Origin: Campylorhamphus procurvoides
Lineage: Eukaryota; Chordata; Aves; Passeriformes; Dendrocolaptidae
Length of the DNA stretch: 64,000 nt
Assembly: GCA_013396655.1 (NCBI GenBank)
Contig: WBMV01005970.1
Span: 396,733 to 460,732, forward strand
Reading direction: 5' to 3'
In this document: piece after piece, positions 38,001-41,952 of the stretch
How the letters are laid out: each line of letters starts with the position of its first letter
Position numbering within the stretch: the first letter of the stretch is position 1
Translations under genes and position numbers: made by a program
Notes under the pieces: generated by a model
Seen by the model: the letters and a program-made list of their open reading frames with translations, nothing else
Told to the model about the DNA's origin: nothing
Database searches by the model: none

Positions 38001-40485
38001 TCCTCTGTATTTTAAAATTGCTCCTCTGTTGCCCATAGCTGCAGAGTGCTTCTTGGGCTGAAACAGTTCATCTTTTAGTTCAAAGTGACCTACTGCATGG
38101 AAACTGGTTTGATTTGATATGATTTTATGACTTATCAAAGTGGAGAAAAGGGAGGCTGAAATGGAACAGAGTGACTTCATTTTCACCAGGACACAGATTG
38201 AACCCAAAGTGCTCCTTCTCCCTCTTTGTCTAGTGCTTTATGGCTTGTGAGGTTTTTCCAGCCCTAGGATTCTTCCCTGCTTGCTTTGGTGGACAGACAT
38301 GAGCTGTGGGTGAGAGAGCCATGCCCAGGGCACTGCCATCCTGGGCCACTGGGCTCAGGGGCAGGGCAAGGCTGTCCCTGCTTGCTGCCTGTGCTCTGCT
38401 CTTCCCCTTCACAGGTAGACCCTTACCTGCCTTATGAGTACACCTGCGAGGGGATGCTGGAGCGGATCCACGCCTACATTCAGCACCAGGTTGGGGGAGA
38501 AACCCTGTCCTTCCTGGGGCACCATCTCTGTTCCCCTGGCCAAGCTTCCCTCTTCTCCCTGGGGAACATCCCTGCCCTCCCATGGGCACTGTGTAGCTAG
38601 TGCCCCTATTGTAGAAAGCACCACGAGATGGGGCTGGGGGAGGTTTGTCATGAACCAAAGATGCTGGGGGTTGGTAGAGGATACCTGGGGTGCTGTGGCT
38701 GGGTTGGGGCCCTTCTGATGCAAAGAATAAGGCAGCACTAGAAGAAGAGGTGGCCAGTGTGTTTATCCCCTGCAGCAAGAGATGCCATGTACACACACAG
38801 ATAACCTCAAAATGATGAGCAAACTCATCATCCCAAGTCCACCTGTCCCACCAGCAGCCTCCTTTTCCCTTCCTTACTTCTCTCCCTGTCCCTCAGCACA
38901 CTGACCCATTATCTTATCTCCCACTAGGATTTCTGCACCACGTCATCTCCTCCTCTGCCTCCCAAGACCAAGAGTCCTGCTATGCAAAGCCCTCCGAGCC
39001 CGCTGGCCCTGTCCCCCAATGCCACCCACCTGGTGTGGTCACCCAGCGCCAGCCGGGACCCCCACGCGTGGCCCCCGGTGGACTCGCTGCAGGTGTGGGT
39101 GTCAGAGAGCCAGCACACCTGCACCGAGACGTGCCGGCGGCACGGGCTGGTCTGTGAGCCCACCTTCTTCAGGTTCCTCAACAAGGAGGAGGTGTTTCTC
39201 CAGTGAGTTGTGACCTTCTCAGGGAAACGGGGAGGGTGGGGGTACCAACAGCCAGACAGTGTTCCCTTTGCTCCCTCCGTCCCCAGCACCCATTTTCTTC
39301 CTGTACCCCCTCGTGAAATCCCACTGAGGTGTCTTCTTGCCCAAGGCAGTGAGGTCAAAGGATTGCTTGTCCAGCTTCACACTTCAGGAGGCAGCAACAG
39401 CCTTTCCAGGCACAGCTCCGCCTGTCTCCCACCCTGTTCCCCTCCACCTCCTCGGTGCTCTCTGCCTCTCTCTCCTTTTTAATGTCTCTCTCTATAAAAC
39501 TGCATTTTGAACACACAGCAGTGAAGTTTTAATAGAGTATAAATCTGCCACCGGGCTCCGTGCCGCTCTGTGGGCAATTAAAATGCGAGCGTTGCCAGGG
39601 CTGTCACGCTGGTCAGGCAGGCGCTGCGTGTCCCACTGACATTTTTATATGATAAATTAGAGCTGGGGCTCGGGTTTCACTCTCTCCCCTCCACATCCTC
39701 CTCCAGAACTTAAAATGAGCTGGCTCAGGGACCAAGAGGGCTTGGTGGGAGGGCAGTGCAAGTGCTGCTGCTCCATCAGCGTCTGAGCAGGGAGGGATGT
39801 TGAGAGCCACACTGAGTGTTTTTACTCCCCCTCAGGGCATTTGTGGGTCCCCACCTCAGTTTTCTGACTAATCCCAGCTAGCAGGGGACATGTGAGCATC
39901 CACTGAGTTCATGTCAGTCCCAGGAAATGTTAGCTGATGTAGGAGGTGTCCATGGAGACTGGACTGACCTGTTGGTCAGCAAGGGGCTATAAAAGAATCA
40001 TAGCATATCCCGAGTTGGGAGGGGCCCACAAGGTCTGGGGGATCCTGAGCCATAGGTGGCCCATGCAAGGGTTGGGGTGATCTCTGGATCCTGGGGTGAG
40101 CTGCAAGTTTGCCCTTTCCTGTGTGTTGTGTTGGGCTGGTGACAAGCACTCAGTCTAGCCAAAGGATGCCAAACATAGATCAGCGAAGATCTACCCCCAT
40201 GATTAGCAAAGGAAGTTAAAAACCCTTCAGTGAACCCCCAGGGCAGGCTCCTCGCTGAACTGACCCACCTTTGCCTTCGCTGCCAGGCTCAGCATCACCT
40301 GCGACAGCACCGAGTACGAGATGAACCACCTGTACCCCGCGGTGGCCGAGAAGGTGCACGAGTGTTACCTGCAGAAGGAGCCCCTGCTCTTCAGCTGCGC
40401 CGGCTACAACACCAAGTACCGCCGGCTCTGCCCCTGCCGCGACTACCAACAGGGACAAGTGGCTCTGTGCAGGGACTGCTTGTGA
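1896..40485 (+). CDS. MGAT5B: MGAT5B gene body, 16 coding exons, 5' end missing
   Basis: Encodes a Golgi type II membrane glycosyltransferase (family GT18, GT-B fold, metal-independent). It adds beta-1,6-linked GlcNAc from UDP-GlcNAc to alpha-1,6-mannose of N-glycans and, as GnT-IX, to O-mannosyl glycans, mainly in brain (family knowledge). The spliced exons give 735 residues after a split Val codon. The product ends in GQVALCRDCL, the family C-terminus, and contains hallmark stretches such as HTPDNSFMGFV, GFPYEGPAPLEAIANG and SQHPYAEDFIGKPHVWTVD. MGAT5B rather than MGAT5 is shown by RWTSDPCYAFFGVDGTECSF, by FDLIYTDYHGLQQMK and by the extra Leu-Gln after SIWK. Human MGAT5B is about 790 residues, so roughly 60 N-terminal residues (tail, membrane anchor, start of stem) lie upstream of the window. 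Exons used: 1896-2040, 11939-12051, 13011-13084, 14527-14697, 15468-15632, 16247-16416, 25451-25582, 26524-26657, 27337-27467, 28105-28110, 29693-29848, 30501-30647, 32196-32312, 38415-38489, 38928-39202, 40287-40485. No frameshift or in-frame stop is seen, so the gene looks functional. Confidence 0.96.
10164..10180. promoter_or_regulatory. Inverted paired GATA motif
   Basis: GATAAGC and GCTTATC form perfect 7-base inverted arms around AGA. A palindromic GATA pair is a known binding arrangement for GATA zinc-finger factors. No occupancy or conservation can be seen, and a short palindrome can arise by chance in 64 kb. Confidence 0.25.
11165..11445 (-). mobile_element. CR1 LINE 3' fragment, antisense
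   Basis: The plus strand begins atcacagaattattgaggtt and then a gttggaaaagacc block. It continues with degenerate versions of the CR1 3' sequence: a cctccctcagcagcctgttc block, a tgaagtttctccagata block, and ctgcttcctcttgttctat. This is the reverse complement of a 5'-truncated CR1 element, the dominant bird LINE. The right edge is approximate, and no protein is encoded. Confidence 0.85.
11939..12051 (+). CDS. MGAT5B: MGAT5B exon: stem, ERIQAIAQNVSDIAIKVDQIL
   Basis: The first base completes the Arg codon left by the previous exon, 37 codons follow (residues 49-85), and one base (G) is left for a split Val codon. It reads FQPAAGLMERIQAIAQNVSD and then IAIKVDQILRNSLLNGK, a near match to the MGAT5B stem. 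It carries an NVS N-glycosylation sequon. The regular hydrophobic spacing (I, I, V, I, I/V, I, L) suggests an amphipathic helix of the stem, which in this family supports dimer formation. The donor is gtgagt at 12052. Confidence 0.95.
12052..13010 (+). other. MGAT5B intron, 959 bp
   Basis: The donor is gtgagt and the acceptor is tctctctgcag. I see no repeat, RNA gene or additional exon. Open frames that run across it are composition artefacts. Confidence 0.85.
13011..13084 (+). CDS. MGAT5B: MGAT5B exon: start of lumenal domain with first Cys pair
   Basis: Two bases complete the split Val, then 24 codons follow (residues 87-110), ending in phase 0. It encodes MEGRRDQCEVPRDPKYPDC and then AGKVE. 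The two cysteines (QCEVP and YPDC) match the conserved N-terminal disulfide region of MGAT5-family enzymes; MGAT5 has CVLPPMDGYPHC at the same place. The donor is gtgagt at 13085. Confidence 0.95.
13085..14526 (+). other. MGAT5B intron, 1.44 kb
   Basis: The donor is gtgagt and the acceptor is tgccccttgcag. No repeat family or gene is recognised. A run of G's lies near 13830 and an AT-richer stretch near 13880-14090. Confidence 0.85.
14527..14697 (+). CDS. MGAT5B: MGAT5B exon: Cys-rich N-terminal lumenal domain
   Basis: This exon has 57 codons in phase 0 (residues 111-167). It reads WMRARWTSDPCYAFFGVDGT and continues ECSFLIYLSEVEWFCPPLPW, nearly identical to human MGAT5B as I recall it. Three cysteines (DPCY, TECS, WFCP) correspond to conserved disulfide-forming cysteines of the GT18 N-terminal domain. 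An NQT sequon follows in WRNQTV. The last third, APSPPPLPRVQ, is Pro-rich and variable between species. The donor is gtaagg at 14698. Confidence 0.97.
14698..15467 (+). other. MGAT5B intron, 770 bp, mostly CR1
   Basis: The donor is gtaagg and the acceptor is tttcctag. About 470 of the 770 bases (14792-15262) are an antisense CR1 insertion. What remains is about 95 bases at the 5' side and about 205 at the 3' side. Confidence 0.85.
14792..15262 (-). mobile_element. CR1 LINE 3' fragment, antisense, about 470 bp
   Basis: The plus strand shows ggatggtttgggttggaagg followed by gacctttaaaggtcatgtag. It continues with the standard CR1 3' blocks: caggttgctccaagcccc, tttccagggatgggacatcc, aatttcttccttatatatag, and ttctcctggctgaacaaccc. 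The element is 5'-truncated, as nearly all CR1 copies are. The boundary at 15262 is approximate. Confidence 0.92.
15468..15632 (+). CDS. MGAT5B: MGAT5B exon: helical linker before the catalytic domain
   Basis: This exon has 55 codons in phase 0 (residues 168-222). It reads AAFRGDLAHLLELIGTGKES, then LSFMKKRIRHLGQQWLRAAR and RLEQKLKGRQRDQKH. It is Lys/Arg/Leu-rich and aligns with the MGAT5B segment beginning AVFRSNLSHLLDLMGSGKES; substitutions are conservative. The stretch AGCGGGCGGCGCGGCG is locally very GC-rich (Ala-Arg run). The acceptor is tttcctag at 15467, using TAG rather than CAG. The donor is gtacga at 15633, a moderate match. Confidence 0.95.
15633..16246 (+). other. MGAT5B intron, 614 bp
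   Basis: The donor is gtacga and the acceptor is tgtctctccag. No repeat or further exon is recognised. Confidence 0.85.
16247..16416 (+). CDS. MGAT5B: MGAT5B exon: catalytic domain, LTEESGDVFSPRVLKGGPLG
   Basis: This exon has 56 codons (223-278) plus two bases of a Ser codon. It reads ILIHIGFLTEESGDVFSPRV and then LKGGPLGEMVQWADILAALF. This begins the N-terminal Rossmann half of the GT-B catalytic core. The Glu in LTEESG is equivalent to the MGAT5 LTKESG glutamate; from memory this is Glu297 of human GnT-V, proposed as catalytic base. The GGPLGEMVQWAD motif is shared by both paralogues. The donor is gtgggt at 16417. Confidence 0.97.
19050..19102 (+). mobile_element. CR1 LINE 3' terminus, sense, very short
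   Basis: The segment ttttctggtcccttcccacc followed by cagaccactctgtgattctg is the sense 3' end of CR1, including the ATTCTGTG-type terminal repeat. Only about 50 bp are recognisable. Confidence 0.6.
20903..21122 (-). mobile_element. CR1 LINE 3' fragment, antisense
   Basis: The plus strand reads aaaatcacagaatggtttgg, then gttggaagggacctcagata, ccctgccatgggcagggaca, attgctccaagccccaccca and ggaagaatttcttctttatt. These are the diagnostic CR1 3' blocks in reverse complement. The copy is 5'-truncated and non-coding. Confidence 0.92.
22489..22503 (+). repeat. A15 homopolymer
   Basis: Fifteen consecutive A's are followed directly by six C's. No retrogene or SINE body is recognisable upstream, so it is not clearly a retroposed poly(A) tail. 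Confidence 0.9.
23508..23602 (-). mobile_element. Short degraded CR1 3' fragment, antisense
   Basis: The segment gtagaatcattttgagttag, followed by aagggacctttcaaaggtct and caaccctctgcaatgaacag, resembles an older CR1 3' end in antisense with many substitutions. It is lost after about 95 bp. Confidence 0.7.
24712..24790 (+). mobile_element. Possible LINE (CR1/L3-like) reverse transcriptase remnant
   Basis: The frame from about 24711 reads DGLDKETAVDRVYLDFHNTF. This resembles the reverse-transcriptase block AVDxxYLDFxKAF found in CR1/L3-clade LINEs. The following residues do not continue the match, so this would be a short decayed fragment. The flanking 24414-25000 may belong to the same old element but I cannot show it. 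Confidence 0.4.
25451..25582 (+). CDS. MGAT5B: MGAT5B exon: variable loop and FDLIYTDYHGLQQMK
   Basis: One base completes the split Ser, 43 codons follow (280-322), and two bases of an Arg codon remain. It reads HLGVPPGRGNCPLTSPLPFD and then LIYTDYHGLQQMKQHMGLSF. The Pro/Gly-rich first part is a surface loop; the DLIYTDYHGL part is a beta strand and loop of the catalytic domain. The correct frame differs from the longest open frame here and is set by homology and by the phase-2 junctions on both sides. The acceptor is ctgcccag at 25450 and the donor is gtaagc at 25583. Confidence 0.95.
25583..26523 (+). other. MGAT5B intron, 941 bp, with a 49-bp duplication at its 3' end
   Basis: The donor is gtaagc and the acceptor is tcctctcgcag. 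The last 120 bases contain a perfect 49-bp tandem duplication (26408-26505). Nothing else is recognised. Confidence 0.85.
26408..26505 (+). repeat. 49-bp perfect tandem duplication beside a splice acceptor
   Basis: Two identical 49-base units, 26408-26456 and 26457-26505, each begin cctggggacaccagatgtct and end aactgaggt. A third partial start (cctgggg) follows at 26506. The array stops 18 bases before the exon at 26524, so each copy lies in the zone where the branch point and polypyrimidine tract are expected. Each copy includes gtgtgactccctcaaactga, with a possible branch-site match TGAC. The perfect identity implies a recent event or an assembly artefact. Confidence 0.95.
26524..26657 (+). 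CDS. MGAT5B: MGAT5B exon: VIDTFGTEPAYNHEEYATLRGY
   Basis: One base completes the split Arg, 44 codons follow (324-367), and one base (C) of a Pro codon remains. It reads CRVRVIDTFGTEPAYNHEEY, then ATLRGYRTNWGYWNLQPTQF and MTMF. The block VLDSFGTEPEFNHANY in MGAT5 is its paralogous counterpart. This is core catalytic-domain sequence with high GC at third positions. The donor is gtgagt at 26658. The acceptor pyrimidine tract, ggggtcctctcgcag, is short. Confidence 0.97.
26658..27336 (+). other. MGAT5B intron, 679 bp
   Basis: The donor is gtgagt and the acceptor is cttggtgcccacag. No repeat or exon is recognised inside. Confidence 0.85.
27337..27467 (+). CDS. MGAT5B: MGAT5B exon: HTPDNSFMGFVSEELNQTEKQL
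   Basis: Two bases complete the split Pro, then 43 codons follow (369-411), ending in phase 0 with SIWK. It reads HTPDNSFMGFVSEELNQTEK and then QLIKSNKVSSMAVVYGKEAS. HTPDNSF(M/L)GFV is the strongest signature of the MGAT5 family and lies at the junction of the two Rossmann-like halves. An NQT sequon is present. The next residues in MGAT5B (Leu-Gln) are not in this exon and are supplied by the microexon at 28105. The donor is gtgggt at 27468. Confidence 0.97.
27468..28104 (+). other. MGAT5B intron, 637 bp, upstream of the microexon
   Basis: The donor is gtgggt and the acceptor is ggctgctccag. It contains a long pyrimidine-rich stretch at 28045-28080 and a diverged 23-bp-period direct repeat of TTAATT[A/G]CAATGATTGC at 27765-27804. 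Confidence 0.75.
28105..28110 (+). CDS. MGAT5B: MGAT5B 6-nt microexon, Leu-Gln
   Basis: TTGCAG is bounded by ctgctccag on the left and gtactg on the right and encodes Leu-Gln in phase 0. It fits exactly between the exon ending SIWK and the exon starting GKEKF. From memory, mammalian MGAT5B has SIWK-LQ-GKEKF here, while MGAT5 has SFWK-NKKIY with no equivalent of LQ. The upstream tract (ttctctttttcccctct) is strongly pyrimidine-rich, and UGC triplets lie close to the acceptor, a pattern seen at neuronal SRRM4/nSR100-dependent microexons. Neither neighbouring exon has an alternative splice site that would supply these six bases. Skipping keeps the frame. Confidence 0.7.
28111..29692 (+). other. 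MGAT5B intron, 1.58 kb
   Basis: The donor is gtactg after the microexon and the acceptor is gccttcctccccag. No repeat or further exon is recognised. Confidence 0.75.
29693..29848 (+). CDS. MGAT5B: MGAT5B exon: GKEKFLAILNKYMEIHGTVY
   Basis: This exon has 52 codons in phase 0 (414-465). It reads GKEKFLAILNKYMEIHGTVY, then YETQRPPEVPAFVKNHGLLP and QHEFQQLLRKAK. It corresponds to MGAT5 KYLDIIHTYMEVHATVYGSS-like sequence and leads into the UDP-sugar-binding half of the GT-B fold. QRPPEVPAFVKNHG is typical of MGAT5B. The coding strand carries GCGGCCGCCCGAGG, a local CpG-rich patch. The donor is gtggga at 29849. Confidence 0.97.
29849..30500 (+). other. MGAT5B intron, 652 bp
   Basis: The donor is gtggga and the acceptor is tcccttgcag. 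It contains an imperfect 28-bp tandem repeat at 29924-29979 (ctcagc[t/c]gggataattagcc twice). The region 30153-30500 stays open in the frame of the next exon by chance. Confidence 0.8.
29924..29979 (+). repeat. Imperfect 28-bp tandem repeat
   Basis: ctcagctgggataattagcc at 29924 and ctcagccgggataattagcc at 29952 are two diverged copies 28 bases apart. Differences are mostly C/T and A/G. Confidence 0.8.
30501..30647 (+). CDS. MGAT5B: MGAT5B exon: UDP-GlcNAc-binding GFPYEGPAPLEAIANG
   Basis: This exon has 49 codons in phase 0 (466-514). It reads LFIGFGFPYEGPAPLEAIAN, then GCVFLQARFNPPHSSLNHEF and FRGKPTSRE. The EGPAPLEAIANG motif is the GT-B nucleotide-sugar-binding signature. From memory, the Glu of PLEAIANG and the Lys of GKPT correspond to UDP-contacting residues of GnT-V. 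The exon ends GAG followed by gcaagt, so the intron that follows has a GC donor. The acceptor is tcccttgcag at 30500. Confidence 0.97.
30648..30653 (+). other. Non-canonical GC 5' splice site
   Basis: Codon homology ends the exon at GAG (Glu of TSRE), and the intron begins gcaagt. Positions +3 to +6 (aagt) and -1 G match the strong consensus expected of GC-AG introns. Using the GT at 30652 instead would add GCAA and break the frame with the next exon, which begins GTG TCC TCC CAA in phase 0. The GC donor is therefore required for a functional protein. Confidence 0.88.
30666..30728 (+). repeat. ATGG/GGAT microsatellite
   Basis: An imperfect array of GGAT units (gggatggatgggtggatgca, then tggatggatgggaagaatgg and gatggatggatggatga) starts 18 bases after the GC donor. 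It is likely length-polymorphic. Confidence 0.9.
32196..32312 (+). CDS. MGAT5B: MGAT5B exon: SQHPYAEDFIGKPHVWTVDYNN
   Basis: This exon has 39 codons in phase 0 (515-553). It reads VSSQHPYAEDFIGKPHVWTV, then DYNNSEEFEAAVKTIMRTQ. SQHPYAExFIGxPHVWTVD is nearly invariant between MGAT5 and MGAT5B. An NNS sequon is present. It belongs to the C-terminal Rossmann half. The acceptor is tgttttag at 32195 (TAG) and the donor is gtatgg at 32313. Confidence 0.97.
32313..38414 (+). other. MGAT5B intron, 6.1 kb
   Basis: The donor is gtatgg and the acceptor is cccttcacag. No CR1 copy or exon is recognised. AT-rich, CpG-retaining stretches lie at about 33280-33400, 34090-34260, 34440-34860 and 35870-36075; the last is the most enhancer-like by composition. 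An 18-bp direct repeat (ctgtgttgctcacagcca) occurs at 37791-37808 and 37845-37862. Confidence 0.8.
38415..38489 (+). CDS. MGAT5B: MGAT5B exon: VDPYLPYEYTCEGMLERIHA
   Basis: This short exon has 25 codons in phase 0 (554-578), reading VDPYLPYEYTCEGMLERIHA and YIQHQ. The MGAT5 counterpart is EPYMPYEFTCEGMLQRINAF. The Cys in YTCEGM is conserved in the family and likely forms a disulfide. The acceptor is ccttcacag at 38414 and the donor is gttggg at 38490, a weak match at +3 to +5. Confidence 0.96.
38490..38927 (+). other. MGAT5B intron, 438 bp
   Basis: The donor is gttggg and the acceptor is ttatctcccactag. No repeat or exon is recognised. Confidence 0.85.
38928..39202 (+). CDS. MGAT5B: MGAT5B exon: Pro/Ser-rich linker and Cys-rich segment
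   Basis: This exon has 91 codons (579-669) plus two bases of a Gln codon. It starts DFC, conserved with both paralogues, then runs through a linker rich in Pro, Ser, Thr and Lys (SSPPLPPKTKSPAMQSPPSP). It reaches SPNATHLVW, with an N-glycosylation sequon that I recall also in human. The second half, SQHTCTETCRRHGLVCEPTF and FRFLNKEEVFL, carries three cysteines matching the MGAT5 Cys pattern (SCKQVCQESQLICEP). The linker appears several residues longer than in human. The acceptor is cccactag at 38927 and the donor is gtgagt at 39203, after CA. Confidence 0.93.
39203..40286 (+). other. MGAT5B intron, 1.08 kb
   Basis: The donor is gtgagt and the acceptor is ttcgctgccag. It holds a short CR1 remnant at 39995-40040 and an AT-rich, CpG-retaining stretch at about 39480-39690. 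Confidence 0.85.
39995..40040 (-). mobile_element. Short CR1 3' remnant, antisense
   Basis: gaatcatagcatatcccgag followed by ttgggaggggcccacaaggt matches the CR1 3' variant normally read as atcctgagttggaagggacccacaagg. Only about 45 bp remain. Confidence 0.6.
40287..40485 (+). CDS. MGAT5B: MGAT5B terminal coding exon with stop
   Basis: One base completes a Gln codon, then 65 codons (671-735) and a TGA stop at 40483-40485 follow. It reads LSITCDSTEYEMNHLYPAVA, then EKVHECYLQKEPLLFSCAGY, NTKYRRLCPCRDYQQGQVAL and CRDCL. Seven cysteines form the conserved C-terminal Cys-rich cap (TCDS, HECY, SCAG, LCPC, LCRDC). The last residues match MGAT5 GQVALCKDCL. The acceptor is ttcgctgccag at 40286. Confidence 0.97.
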
Positions 40486-40839
40486 TGGGGGGTGTCCCCA
40501 CCGGCTCTGTGGCACACGACGGGCACCGAGTGGCTTTTTTCTCAAAGCTCTGCAGTAGCCGAGGAGGTGGGACAGGTCCCTCCCAGGGCTGTTGGACTCC
40601 GGGAGTTGTTTCATCCACCAGCCAAGTGTGAATGATCATGTCCTGAGCTTCGGTTTCATTTTCTTCCCGAGGAGCATCGTCCGACTGCATCTGAACCCAC
40701 CTGGACCTGGTGGCGCTGGGATGGGGTGGTGGGGAGAGAGAGGGGCTGGGGATACCCTTCCCCTCCTCTGGCAACAGGACAAGCCACCAGCAGACTGCAG
40801 TTTCAGGGTTTTCATCCTCTTCAAGCATCCTAAGTTGTT

Positions 40840-40863
40840 TTATTTATTGATTTATTTTTTTTT
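40840..40863 (+). promoter_or_regulatory. AU-rich element in the 3' UTR
   Basis: TTATTTATT at 40840-40848 matches the AU-rich nonamer UUAUUUA(U/A)(U/A), and a second ATTTA follows at 40850-40854, then a T run. Such elements bind Hu/ELAV or TTP-type proteins and affect mRNA stability (family knowledge). Function here is inferred. Confidence 0.45.
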
Positions 40864-40887
40864 AACCCTCCCCCTGACCAGTGGTGA

Positions 40888-40893
40888 ATTAAA
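40888..40893 (+). terminator. Candidate poly(A) signal ATTAAA
   Basis: ATTAAA is the commonest variant of AATAAA. It lies about 400 bases after the stop and is followed within 20-60 bases by T/G-rich sequence (cttctgtgggagttcttggg). Other candidates lie at 42155 (AATAAA) and beyond, so alternative 3' ends are possible. Confidence 0.45.
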
Positions 40894-40910
40894 GGGGAAG
40901 CAACACCCAG

Positions 40911-41730
40911 CCCTTCTGTGGGAGTTCTTGGGCAGAGCTGTTTTGAGGGGTCACTGCGGGGTGCCGGTGCCAGCTGTGGATGGGCAGCTGGGCAAGGGCA
41001 AAGCCCAAGGAGGGCAGCTGGGCTGGATGGGCACACTGGGATCTGCACCCACAGTGCCCCCAGGAAGAACCAATGGGGACTGGGTGACTCCCAGGCTGTC
41101 CCTGGGGAGCGAGGGGCAGGATGGGGCTGGGATGGGCTCCTGGGAAGGATGCTGGTCCCCCTGGGCAGTGCTGCCAGCAGGACAGAGGGGCCCAAAGTGA
41201 GTTCCCCCAGCCCCTCAGGCTGCTCTTCAGCCTGGCTGTGCTGACCTGGTTGGTTTTTGTAGGGTTGCTCACCGGAGCAAGGTGTTGCTGTAAGTTTGGT
41301 GCTCAGCCCTCCTGTTGTTTGGAAGTGTTTGATGGTGAGACTTCAGCATCCTGTAAAACGTGGATGGAATGTTACAGTCTGGAAACTCCCTCCCAGCCCT
41401 TCCCTGCATGGGAGAGCTCCTGGCCCAGCTGGTGAGGGAGACTGGTGCAGTGGCAGCCTGTGCTGGCACTGTCACTTCAGGGTCCCAGGCCATGGCAGGC
41501 CTGGTGGCTGATGGAGAGCAGTGGCACAGATGAGTGCAGGAGGTCTTGCATTGTGACAGGCAGCCCTGGCACCTCCAGCCTGTCCTCTTTGTGGCAGTTT
41601 TGGGGAGGAAATGCTATTCCTTCAGCAGTGCTACATCCTCAGGCAGAGCCCAGCTCCCCTCACTGTCTTCCTACTCTGTCCCCGGAAAGGGTGACAGCAC
41701 GGAGTGCTCATGTCCTCTGGACATCCCTTT
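40911..41730. other. Flank or extended 3' UTR, no recognised content
   Basis: GC-rich sequence with no repeat, RNA gene or coding exon that I recognise. It would be 3' UTR if the signal at 42155 is used. Confidence 0.6.
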
Positions 41731-41952
41731 CACAGAATCACAGAATCAGCTAGGTTGGAAAAGATCCCTGAGATCATCAAGTCCAACCTTTGACCCAACA
41801 CCACCTCATACAGATCATGGCACTGAGTGCCACATCCAGTCTCTTCTTAAGTATCTCCAGGGATTGTGACTCTACCACCTCCCTGGGCAGCCCATTCCAA
41901 TGGCCCAATCACTTTCTCTCTAAAGACCTTCCTAAGGTCTAACCTAATCTGG
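41731..41952 (-). mobile_element. CR1 LINE 3' fragment, antisense
   Basis: The plus strand begins cacagaatcacagaatcagc, showing two copies of the terminal ACAGAATC unit, then taggttggaaaagatccctg, agatcatcaagtccaacctt, gggcagcccattccaatggc and ctctctaaagaccttcctaa. This is a distinct CR1 subfamily from the tttgggttggaaggg copies. Confidence 0.92.

Larger units (their letters stand above)
40486..40910 (+). other. MGAT5B: Probable MGAT5B 3' UTR, proximal form
   Basis: This follows the stop codon and contains no frame of interest. It has an AU-rich block at 40838-40863 and a possible poly(A) signal ATTAAA at 40888-40893. A GT-rich stretch follows at about 40914-40950, as expected downstream of a cleavage site. 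The real 3' end could be further downstream, so the end is a guess. Confidence 0.5.
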
